From assembly GCA_000499405.2 (NCBI GenBank), contig HG738137.1, forward strand, positions 13,757,661-13,821,660: a DNA stretch of 64,000 nucleotides. The letters run 5' to 3'. This document shows positions 1-12,900 of this stretch, in pieces. A model generated the notes under the pieces. The model had not been told where the DNA came from. It did no database searches and saw nothing but the letters and a program-made list of their open reading frames with translations. The DNA comes from Onchocerca volvulus. Its lineage: Eukaryota > Nematoda > Chromadorea > Rhabditida > Onchocercidae. Both the position numbers and the translations under genes were made by a program. Every line of letters begins with the position of its first letter. Position 1 is the stretch's first letter.

Positions 1-944
1 AAAATAGTGCTAAAGATTAGAATGCAGAAGAAATCGTAGGATTTGTGAAAAAATGTGGATGAGATTGCAATTTGAAAAGGAGAGAAGTGCTATAATCCGG
101 AGAAATCATAAATTGTTATCAGATGTTAGTTAATTTATACGTCGATACGGATGTGTAAATTGATCAGCAGTTGATCGATTATTTATCCCTACTTTCATGA
201 CACATATCTAACTAATAAAGTTTCCTGTATAATTACCGCTATAACTGAAATGACCATTTTGATTAATTAAATGATTGATCAATGTCGTTGCTAGAAGAAA
301 GAAAACATAAAAAAATCACAAAATATTATAAAGTTTAGTTTTCGGAATGAAAAAAGTTCTGGAATAAAAAATGCCGAAAGGTTTTGGAAGAAATATTTGG
401 AGATTAATACTTATCAGAAAGAATAGTGATAAGGAATTCTTAGATCAAGCGGGTGAAACCCTGAACTGCGATTCCGAAATGTTGATCCAAAATATCCTTT
501 TAAGCAACTAAGATTACGCGACTAATCATAATTGGATGTACCAGCATCAGTTATTATTTTTGTAAAAAGTTGAAATTCCAATTTACTTTTTTATTACATA
601 AAATTTTTTTCTACCGTCTTCATTAACGTATGCAGTATTTCCAAAACAAAAATTTTCGGAAGAAGTTTGCTTCTGATTTTCTCAAAATGATTTGTATCAT
701 CTGTTGAATTTGTTTCATTGTGATGATTGAATTTGAAAAATGCAATTGCACGGTGTCTTCTAAATCATTTAATATCTTTAACTTACTATTTAGTTATAAT
801 GAATGATAATATGAGAATCGATCAGAATTCCATCTATGTATAATTTTGGAATATCTTGACAAGTCGTTTTACCTCTTCCAATAAGGCCGAATTAATTGAT
901 CGATACTTTATTTATTTATATGACGCAGAATCATTTAGAAAAAA
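1..944. other. Upstream AT-rich region, no gene seen
   Basis: I see no convincing exon in this stretch on either strand. It precedes the first recognisable exon of the PIX gene, so it may hold its promoter or 5' UTR, but I cannot point to a defined element. In particular I found no calponin-homology (CH) exon of the kind that begins some vertebrate PIX isoforms. Confidence 0.4.
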
Positions 945-3900
945 ATGAATTTCAGAGGTGTTTTTGATAATTTAATGGGAAGCAACGGTGAACGATTTCA
1001 TGAAATTATTCCATCCTCATCCGATAGTGTTCTCAATATTGAACGAAATTCGACCATTTACGCTCGAGCGAAACATGCCTTTAAAGGACGGAACAACGAT
1101 GAGGTTTTCACTTTCTTTAAGCTTTGACTTTTTTAAATATAATTTCGCAAATGATTTTAATTTTTGCAATTTTAAGTTAAGTAGCTGGACTTTTAAATAC
1201 TTGAATATTATATATATTTCTTTCGATAATTTTGTCTGAGAAGTAGGTAGTAATGAAATAATTTTTTCTATATCTTGCCTCTTGGTACGTATTTTATTTT
1301 ATAAGTTTCTTTTTATGTATTTGTATTAACTTGATTGCAAAGCAATCCCATAGCCTTAACTGCCATGCACTCAGTTTCAAATGGTTAGTATATATTTTGT
1401 TGTTTTTTTTTTATACTTTATTATTTTATCTTTTTTAAAATAATTCCATTTTTTTCTTTGCAGACTGAATGAAAAAATATTTCTATGTACTAAATATTTT
1501 AATCAAGAGAGGAAGATTGCATTGTTTGAAGCCTTTAGTCTCTTTTTCTTTCGTTCACAAGAAGTCTTGATTTTCTTAATTATGAAACAAAAAAATGACT
1601 TAGCGATTCTTAATAACATTATAAGTTGAAGTTTTCAAAATATATTATGGTATGTTGCAATTAGTTTTTCAGCTTTCATTTCGAAAAGGTGATATCATCA
1701 CCGTTACACAACAGTTGGAAGGTGGTTGGTGGGAAGGAACGCTGCATTCCTACACTGGATGGTTCCCATCTAATTATGTTACAGTAATATCGGAATCTGG
1801 TATAAATTTTTTGAAACTTTAGTTTTTGATCCATTTTTTTTGAGGACTGAGTAATTTAATTTTTTACTTTAGAAAGTTTATTAAAGTTTTTTGAGTATAT
1901 GACATTAAGTAAAATGTGCGACATTAAGATTTTGAATTTGAAAGAATTCATTGTTTAAAAAGCAGTTTGGAGAAGTTTATAAAAGTAGTTTCTTAAAGTA
2001 ATTATTTCTTCAGAAAGGTTTTTGCGATCTCGAAGTAATGGACCCCCGATATTAAATGGTGATGGCGCTTCATCCGGTTTAGCAAAAGAAACACCTCTTT
2101 TTTCTAGTGACACAGGTCGACAAGCTTATCGAGAACAGGTAAATAATGATGTCAAGAATGTTTTACTTTTTCTATAATTTTGAATCGTTAATTCTATAAA
2201 GCATTATTACTTGTGCTAAGTGATTCTCACTTATCTGATTTGCTATTTCGCATTGTTTTACACGTTTTCTTAGTTAAAAATACAGTACGATAGTTTTTTA
2301 CTTTTCTATTTTTACTACGAATATATTTATTGGTATTAACTGTAATTGAAGTATGTTATTGTATTATGAAAACTTAATCAAAATGTAACTGAGATCATTG
2401 AGTATTCTCAGTTTTTGACTTCAAATATTGTAGCGTGCATCTAAAAGTTTAGCTTTTGCAAAATCTGTTCCTGAGAATGCTTTTTTTTATCCTGGTGATA
2501 AATCATTATTCTGCCTGTGATCCCTTGCGTGGCATCACATTGTAAAATACTGCAGTTGATATTATCGATGGTGTGAAATGCTCTGGAAAAATGAAATTTC
2601 TGGTATAATATTCGCAATAGTTGTATCGAGATTCGTTAGAATCTTTGCATTCGGTATTTCTAATTTCAGGTAATGAAAAGCTTTCTGGAAGCAGAATTTA
2701 AGTATGTTGATAGTGTCACGAAATTTAACGACGATACATTGGCCAAAATTAAAGATTCGAAAAAGTATTTTTTCGTATAATTTTTTTTTTTTTTTTGTTA
2801 ACTTTTCGATCTTGTTCTCTCTGCAATTTCGCAGCTCCGATGATAATATATATATAGTCCGAATGTATATATGCATCAAATTTTTCATATTGTTTTGCGC
2901 AAATTTTATGAAAGTGAGAAAATTGAAAGTAGTGTTTTTTAGAGGAAAATCTACAAAGATTTTTTCTAAAGAGCTTGCTTGAATGAAGCGTAGACATTGA
3001 ATATGTGCTGCAAGTGGGCCATTTTTGGTAACCAGAATTTGGCGCTGTGGAGTGTGGGGTTTGGATATTCGATTTTGTTTTAGAATTTTGTATTTTCAGG
3101 ATTTCCGAGAACGATTTTCAAGTTCTTGCCGGAAATCTGCAGCTTCTGATTGCTCATCAGCGTGAATTATTAAGTGATATCAAAGAAGCTATTGAAAAAG
3201 ATGCAATTAATGCTCGAATTGGTGGTTTACTACTGAGAGCAGCCCCAAATTTACGACGTCTTCTCAGACTTTATTGCCAAAATCATCCAAATGCGGTGGA
3301 TCTCATCCTCAGAAATAAGTAGGTTTTCCAGAAAAAGTTGATTAAATGAAAATTTCTAGGAGAAAAAATGACCAACGAGTTTGAACTAAAATATAGTTTG
3401 ATCTTGCTTAGCGAATAGCATTATTATCTTCCTATTGATATATCATATTAAAAATTGAAATATTGATTTTGGTAGTGAGTACGTAGTATATTGGGTATAA
3501 TGAATTTTATTTTATTTAGAGACTTTGTTACCAAATCGATTTTCAGAATTGTTTATGAAGAGCTACTAAATGAAATAAATTATCCCCTGAAAGATCTAAT
3601 ATCCGGATTGAGTCGCCCATTTCGACATTTGGAAACATATCCAAGTATGTTGAACGAGCTGGAACGTGGCATGCATGAAGCGCATCCCGATCGAGGTGAT
3701 ACACAACGAGCTGCTGCTGTCTTTCGTGATATTGTCGTTTGTTTTATATTTCTTAGAAATATTTAAATTTTAGATATTTTAGATTTTAGATATGGTTTCC
3801 ATCGTTGTTAATTACTTCTAATGTATTTGGATTATATTTCAGGTCATTCGGGAATTTTTTTATTATGCCATAGTTAGACTTTCAGTTATTAAAAAAAATT

Positions 3901-6900
3901 CATAATCAAAACAGTTTTCACTGAAATACTTTGTTCATATGAATTTGTAATTTGCTGTATAAGTGATATTAGTACAAACAAAGACAAAAAAAAAAAAAAA
4001 AATGTCAAGTTAGCGATGAAACATTCAGTTCTTGTAAATTTTCATTGGGATTTATTTTAGAATTACTGTGGAACTTTACGAAAACAAAAAGAGATGCAGT
4101 TGGAATTATTTGCTTCTGGTTCCATTGATGGTTTACCATCGGAAGAGCTGAAAAAGTTGGGGGAAGTGTTGTACATGAGTACTGTTTCTGTGGATGATAT
4201 AAAGGCTTCTACTGATGAAGAGTTGTCTTGTGATAGGTAATTTTTCGTTGAAATTAAAAAAAATGAATCAGAAAAGCAAATGTTCTTGTTTTCGTGAATA
4301 TTACTAATTGTTGCTAGGTTAACTCTCAGAATTTAGTAATATAATATAGAATTTGTATACTTTCATCGTTCATCTTACTGTTAGTAGGTTATCTATTTTA
4401 TCTCTCTATTTTTGTTTTCATAAATACATTTCTTACTTTTTTTCAGTAGTACTGAAAAAAAACTACTGGTAAAAAACTAGAAAAAATAAATAAATAAAAT
4501 TCAACGAAGATTTTAAGATTGGCGTAAGTAAATAAATAATCAAGTCGATAAGAAAATAATAATATATTTTCATCGGTTTTAGATGTGTAATATTATTTCC
4601 AACAACGATACTTATTCTCGAGATCACCTCAAATGTAAATTCATATATAATGAAGAAAAAAATCTCCCTTGATAAACTGACTTTAAAGAAGGCGGATAAC
4701 AAAACAACACTGATTCTTTGCAATGGTATTTCTTTGACCTTACAAGAAATTAAGCGAATGATTGGATAATGATAATGAGCGTCGTGTATCTCGGAAAGAT
4801 GTGCATGACTTTGTTTGATAAATAATACCATCATTAGATGAAGAAAACAGCAGGCCAAGTTTTGAATTAACTAGTTCATGCATCTCCCACTCATAATATG
4901 ACATTGGATTTATAGATTTTTTAGCATTTGATTTTGTTTAATTTTCATCCCATAATTATTTTCTGTTAATGTTAGAAAATGAAATTTTTTATGAATGGTA
5001 GTATGGAAAGCTAGACAGTGATTTATATTGATTATGGTTCACTTTTTTTTTTCAGTTTTGAATTTCTTTAGGAAAGAAAAAAACTGAATGGAAAGGGGAG
5101 ATAAGATAGGACAGAAAATGGAGGAAAGGTAGAGGAGGCGGCAAGATAGGACATCCAAAGTGTGTAGAGTTTTCTTCAGTTTTCCAAATTTTTTTATGTG
5201 CTTGAAATTTAAAACGGGAAGTACTGCCTTGTTATTGAATTTCAGATAATTCTCGCTCTAAAATTTAAACTTTAATGATTTGATTCAGTTATTTCATATT
5301 TTTTTTTCAATTATTTAGTTTTATATTACATTTTAACTTAGTTTGAATTTATTATATTTCTTTAGAAATTAATTAAAAATTTTGCTTTTTCGCTTGTTTA
5401 TTCAATCCATTTTGTAGTTATAGCATACAAAGTACTCCAAATGAAACTGTTTTGTACATTCTTCTTAGTTTCACTTTTCTTCCCAAAATGTTTGATTTTC
5501 ATAGTAAAATCATAATGGTTGTTTTTTGAAGCTGATGGTTCATCAGAAATAGCGATGAACTTGTTGTCAAACGATGAACTACAGAGATGGATTGAAGCTT
5601 TTTCATGTTGTACAAATTTAACAGTTACCGATTACTGTTGCGACCTTATCTCTTCTTTTGGACCTCAAAAAATCGATATAAATGATATGCACAATATGGT
5701 TAGTTCCATTTTCTCAGTTTAATGGAAATGCACTTTTTTTTTTTTGTCATTAGGGCATAAATTTTGCAAAATTGTATACAGTTTTGATTCCAGATCATGG
5801 ATTCAAGTGCTAAAATAAAAATGAGTTTTACAATTTTTATCACACTATTGATAACAATAGGAATTCATGAATGTTTGATCTATATAGTAATAGAAATAAA
5901 AATTAGGAGTGGGGACTAAAAAGGATCAGAATTATAACTAAAACTGAGTATTAGATTACAAAATATGCAGAGCTAATTTTTAGATAGAACTAATTTTACA
6001 ACTTTGAATTTTACAAATTTTACAACTAAAAAATATTTTCTAAATATTTTTTACATTTTGTTATTCGTTAAAGTATAATTATAAAGCGCAGATCCCAGAA
6101 TCCAAAAATTTTTATGATGACAAAGAAATAAAAAATCTTCAAATTTATTGCTAGCTATATCAGGTTTTTCTTATTCTTTTTAAAATATTTTTGGGGAAAT
6201 TGCACAATGATATTTCTGTACTTAAAAGTTTTGGAAACACATTGAGTGGAATTTCAAAAATCTTTAAATTTTAAAATTTCTATTTTTTAAGTTGTTGGTT
6301 CAGTTGCTACACCAAAAAGAACTTTTCAATTTATATTCAATAGAAATCAAATCGCATTATTTGTTGTAAAATGATTATTAATGTTCGACGATTATCTGGG
6401 TTCGACATTTTTAATTTATTTTCTTTACATACTCGGTCTCTATTAAGCTCTTTTTTCTGAAATTTAATCTGTTTCTCTTTTTTACATGGATTTATTAATG
6501 AACACTTCTATTTTAATATTCTCACGTGACTGAAAGTGTTTCTTGGTTCCTGTAGAGGTTATTTAGAGGCACAAATTAGAAATGATGTTATCTTCTCTTT
6601 CCATTTTTACGATATCGGATTTTCCTGGATGCCATAATGATCGCATTTTTTTTTTTTTTTTTTTTTTTCTTCTTCGGTGATGACTCTTTGAGGTTATCAT
6701 AGACATGATACGATTTCGCGAAATGCCAGACTTCATAAGTATGATAATGTATATATCTCGAATCTTATCTTTTCGGATAAGCATCTGGGATATCTCATTG
6801 CTTCAATAATTTTCATTTCATTGTCAGATGAATGTATTTATTCTTTTTACTTTGATTTATCTTCTTCCTCATAGTCGAAAAATAGTGGGTCTAGCCAGAT

Positions 6901-9900
6901 GTTTCTTCATTATTTTGCATGACGTTGATGAAAATGATAACGATGTCAATGATAATAGACAGTAATAATTAGGAGTGTATTTGTCTGCTTTTTGAGGAAA
7001 TATAAGTAGCTAAAGCTTTTTTATCGATAGCTCTTCTTTTTTTTTTTTCGTTTTTTCTCGATCTTCAAAATAGTATATATAATAAAAAAATTGATACTAT
7101 AATTTACATAGGCGATGCTTTTTCCCCTTCCTATCTCCATTTTCTCTTCTGTTCTAGGTTTTTGTATACAGTGATTTTTTTTTCTTCTTTCTAATTTTTT
7201 TGTGAATGATTTATGTTTCTTCTCATTGCATGCTTTCTGAATATCTCTGTATAACCTCTGTCTATGCTATTGAATTATTTTATTTTCATTTCCATTAGAC
7301 GGATTATTTCAATTTTTTTTTTTTGAAGTTTCAAACCTAAATTGTGAAACTTCATAATAACTTATCTATGAAATCTCGTCCTACTTTTGTATTGGCTCTG
7401 ATTTTTATTAACTTTTATGAAAAATATTATGGTTGAAGAATTACGTATTTTTCACAAATTTAATTTTTTCTCCGAGATTTGCTTATTCTAAAGATATATC
7501 TCTCATTTTTAATTTTTATTAGTTAATGGGATTTTTTCAAATTGATTTTTCAACTGGTTTTTTCAAATTGGTTTTTTTCTTCATTTTATTTTTGGTAGTG
7601 ATATAAAGAGCAAGAGGGAAGAGAAACAGACTTAATTGGTTTTGTAGGAATGTTGCTGGAATATTATTTTAGATAAAGTACACTCTGGAGAAAGGAATAT
7701 TTTCCTATATCGTTTTATCCAGACTTCGTTTTATTCTTGAAGATGAAAAGTAATTTTCTTATGGTATTTCGTTCCATGATATATCTCTATCTTCTGAATT
7801 CTTTATGCGAAAATATGTATATTTTACGAATGATTTAACTTTAAATTCTTGATATTGTCACTGTCAAAAATAGCTTATTGAGATTTAGAAAATGGCTTAT
7901 AAGATATTGCTTTACGGGATGGAATAAAAATCTAACATATAAACATTTATTTGTGTTTTTAAAAAATATGCTGGATAGTAGTGGAGAATAAAGTTGATAT
8001 TTTTCTTCAATCTTCGTTTTAACCACTTTTTAGACCCATTATTTTTTTATTATTTGAAGAAAAGTGGCGTACATTTTGAAATGGATTTTTAAGATTTAGA
8101 TAAGTTAATAGATTTAAATTTTTATAAGCTTTACCTGAAAATTCGAAAATTTTTTTCTAAAAAGTATAAAACAAAAATGTTTTTCCGAATATATTTCATA
8201 CTGATAATACAAAATATATTTCCGTGTCTTTCAAACCACATATTTTTCAACATTTTTAAATTCTTTTCCTACAGCAAATTTCAGCATCATTTTAGTGTTT
8301 TATCTGCAGGACAACTTCTGTTTACTGTAAATGTCCTCTTTTTTTAGATTAGTAAAAAAGTGTGTGGTATTTTTTCGTCTATTCGTTAATCAGCCTACTA
8401 TTTTCGCAGATTCAATTTCCTGAATTTAAATTTGCTGAAATGTAGGGCAAGGCTATTTGAAAATCATCGGTTTCACAGAATATGTTTATTTGTATGTTTT
8501 TCATTGGTTTACCATATATTTTATTTGCACATTCAAAAAATTCAATAATTCTATTTCTTTTTTTGAAATTTTATTTCGCTAACATTTAGTTTGACTGGAT
8601 ATTATTATTTTTTAATTTACTATGTGAAGTATCTTGCTAACTTTATAATCATTTATGGTGCCCTAAAACTGGTAATATGTCTCATGTTTGTAGGCCTTTT
8701 TTCAGAAATAAATTCCTTTTTCAAATTTCTGTAGGATGAATCTTTCATTACGAATATGAATTTTTATGATTATTCAGTCAGAGAATTTTTTTCACTAATT
8801 TCATATTAATTACTAAAAATAATATAATTTTTGACATAGCGGATGATCATGGCTAGTCTTAATAATTGCATACGTTTTGTAATTGATATCCACTTATCGG
8901 ATATCGTAATTTCAGTCGGCTGCATCTTCTTTTGACGCTTTAAACTGAGATGAATATGTATCAAGAAATAATATTTGAGCTAAATAATTCTTAGATTCTG
9001 ACTTTCAAATGTCGAGGCTTCAAAAACTTCGGTTTAAATTTAGCTTGATGAAGTGCAAAAACATATTTTAAAATTTTGAGAGATTTATTTGCAAACATTG
9101 CTTCTGTTGATGATGATTCTATTGTTTACTTGTCTCATCTATTATGTGAATGAGTAAAAAGTTTCAAATACTTTGGAAAATGTACAAGATATTGTACCAG
9201 ATGATACTTAGCATCTTAAATCATTTTTTATGGCACTGGTGGTATGAATCAAGGCATTTAGAAGCTTATACTGTATTAATCTTTTTATTTTTAATAATTT
9301 TACTTGCATATGAATTGAATTTGAGCAAAATTTGTTCCCCAGTTTCTTTATTTATTGGGTCTTAACATATAACATCCGTCTTGATTAGTATGTCCAAAAT
9401 AGTATTGATAACGTTTATCTGATAACAGAAAAAAAAAAAGAGAATGTATGATATGGTGAAATGAGTAATTGCTTGCTGGTGATACATTTTTATAGTAATG
9501 ATTCATACTCTTAATATATGCATATATCATTTGCAATAAAATTTCCTATATGATATGTATTTTTATTATATGAATACTTATTTCTCTACCGATAAAGACA
9601 ACTATTCATCTAAAAATTAACGTTTTTTAATGATTATAAAAATGTAATAGAATGGAAAATTAATTTATAAACTGATATATCTTAACATTGTCAAAAATAT
9701 TTATAGATATTTATCCTCTTGAATAATTTAGCCAAAATGATTTCGGATTTTGCGCTAATTAATTTTGTTTTGAATTGTTTTAAAACTTTGGTGTCGAAAA
9801 TATTTCTGGAAAACTCTTCAAGGTTAGGATATTATAAAATGCACATTTTTAAAGACGATCGATTCGCTTAATTATTATTACGGTATTAAATTGTCAACAA

Positions 9901-12900
9901 TGATGTTGAGCGATTAGTTCTTTTCCAGGATTACCAATAATAAGATATTGAGCATTCAATTTTTCCGATACATTCAATTTTTTCGGAACGTTCAGTCCTT
10001 TCGGAGGAATTGAGCGTTTAGTTTTTTCAGGATTATTACAATTAGCTGTATATTTGTTAAATTCTCACTCATTAAGTTTGTTACACATTTTTGAAACTAT
10101 AAAGCACAAATTTAAAAAGTCTTTTTCAGTTTGCAGCTGTGCATATGTATTGTTATCATATCATAGCTTCTGTTCTTTTATTATGAGAAAATTTGTTCAG
10201 TAAAATTTTTTTTAATAATTTCGACGATGAGAAAAATGAAATGTTGTCAAAAATTATTATATTTTTTTTTTACTTGTTCGAAATAAAAATATTGCACATT
10301 CTTGTTGTTTTAATATTGCGGTGGACTTATGATTGATTTTTGAAATGGCTAATTTGGTGAACTGTTTGAGAATGATAATGGGCAAGAGAGGTGGGAAAGA
10401 GAGAGAGAAAAATAAAATATCATTTTGTTTCTGTATCATTTCCCAAGCTGCGAATTTACTATCAAATTTCATTTTAATAGTTTTTTTTTTGTGTGTATGG
10501 GAATATAAAATTGATATATACTTTTTGGTTCCACCAATTTTAATATTCCGTTGTTTTTTTTATAGCGCAAAAGTTTTGTATTAGCTAATGCTGATTGAGC
10601 ATTAAATGATAACATCCACTAATATCACTAGTAGTCGTTAGAACAATCTTCCAATATTTATCGACGACTTCAGTGGTATGGTTCAATTGGAAGATTGATA
10701 TAGTTTGAGGTGCTAAAAATCAATTCACATTTGGAAGGCTATAGTGTGGATAATATTAAGGGTAAAATATGAATAATATTGTTGACCCAGTGGATGGAAG
10801 AATTAATTAACAGTATGGTCTGATGATTTATAATTGTGCGATCTCTTCCACATTATTATTAAAAAATATGGTATATTTATAGCACGATAGTTTGGATAAT
10901 CTGGAAGCGATTTTTATTGTTTTTGAAAACTTATGTATGGGATATTATTTTTCAACTTTGATAATTCATTGGAAATAAATTGAATAGGAAAAGCAAAATT
11001 ATAAGTCTGGATTTTTAATATTAACAAAAAAAAAAAAATGTTTCAGAATTGTTTATTTTTTTCTTGCAAATCTCTTCATTTTTCAGTGTTGAGGACAAAT
11101 CTTTTTTTTTTTTTTTTTTTTTCAATTTTATAAAAGGAACGCCCATGTCTATTCAAATGTTATCTATTTAGCCGCAATTCTTAATTTTTATGATCGATTC
11201 AAATTATTATTATGAAGCATTGAAAATTCTGGCGAACTTTGTTATTTCTTTTTTCAACTTTCTTCTTTCACATTAAACTGCTATTAGAATTTTAACAGGA
11301 TCACTAATTATTGTATCTGTTATGATTTTCTCTTGTTAACTTTTTCTTTTTTTCTGCTATTAGGATGAAAGAGATTGAAATTTTATTTTATTTGAAATCG
11401 ATTGGGATTAGGACAGACAATTGCTTTGCTTGTGTTATTGGGGTTAGTTCTATCTTGTTGAAAGTGTTGTTTTGTCAGTCAGAAAAAAAAAAATGCATTA
11501 GCTTATCTCGATTATATCACCTATTTCATATATATATATATATATTTTTTTTTGTTATAATTTCAGATTTCAGTTTGAAATGGTAGTACTTTAAGCTTAA
11601 GGTCAAATTCACTTGGCATTTCTCGCCAGTATTATTTTAGCTGCTCAATCTCTTCAACTACATTTGGGAACAATGCCATTAGGTAAATTTGTAAAACTTG
11701 GTAATAGCTGAAAATATGTTTCAATCATTTTGATGTTTAAAATGCTTTTGCATATTATCTTTCAGTTTAAATTGACCATTGGATTCCTCACATTCAGAAA
11801 TTGAAATTTTGCTTAAATTTTTCTATCTCTTTCTTGCGGTTTGATTTACTCCAATCCTGAATGAATTTTTTGAACTTTATTCGGTGTTATCATTTTGTGA
11901 AAGTATGAGGATGAACTTTTCTTGGCTGCAGTCTTTATTTCATTTTGAACTTTTAACAGACACTTAGCAATATCAAATTTTGCAGACCGAAATAATTTCA
12001 ACTTTCAGAATACCTGAAAATATATCGAATTATTATTTTACTACTTCCTGGAAAATTTAGGTAGTATATTTCTGATAAAAGTGTAAGCGAATCATTTCAT
12101 TCTAAACTTATTGCTATAGTTGCAACTAGTCCAGAAAATCGGTCGCCAATTCTATTTATAATGATTTTGTTTGTTCCGAATAAAAATGACAAATGTTCCC
12201 ATAAAATTGAAATTCAAGAAGCAGTTTCTTTTTCTCGAGATATCTTTTTGTTACATCATACTGCATAAGAATTCGAGAGCATGAGATAGCAGCATATTTA
12301 ATGAACTTTTAAATTATTCCCATCCCATTTCTGTTATCAGCATCTTTACTGCTTTAGCAGTTGTTAGTAATGGTATTTAAACCATTTTCTGGCAATTGGT
12401 CAGAATTTTTGTGGTTATCTTTTCTTGTATTATTGGATTTTTATTTTCTTTTTTGGTAAATTCTTATGGAATGGTGTTTATTGTTATTGCTATTGCTTAC
12501 AAAGCTGGATTATATCCAGAAATGTATGTTAACATGTGTTCCTATAAGAATATTGTGTATTAGTGGAAATGTGCTCACATTGACACAATGATCGATGTTG
12601 GATGAGGGAAATGACCCAGCGACTTCAACATGCTGTCTTCCTTGGCTTTATTTTCCATGCTTTGGTACAAACAAGAATGCAACTTGTCATCTTTCTAAAC
12701 ATGTATTAGTTGTTTCTTGTCATTTATTACGAATTTAAAAAAGTCTGCTTTATATTTGTCATAACATTATCACTTGATAGATTGATCTACAAAAGCAAGG
12801 TACGAAAAAGTTTTCAGTTTAAGAAACCTAGATTTCAAGCATCAGAAATTTGTCATATTTTCAGATTTGATGGATTCTATTTAGTAATCATATAAAAAGA

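Noticed and set aside
4463..4858. 131-codon open frame on the - strand
   Set aside because: It lies opposite the PH-domain exon 4583-4725 of PIX, which has a matching splice phase and recognisable PH sequence. The - frame is hydrophobic by complementarity and has no gene structure.
11641..11682. Possible 42-base micro-exon in the long PIX intron
   Set aside because: Acceptor TTATTTTAG and donor GTAAAT are good, but in the phase required by the neighbouring exons (0/0) it contains a stop codon (TAG at its end).
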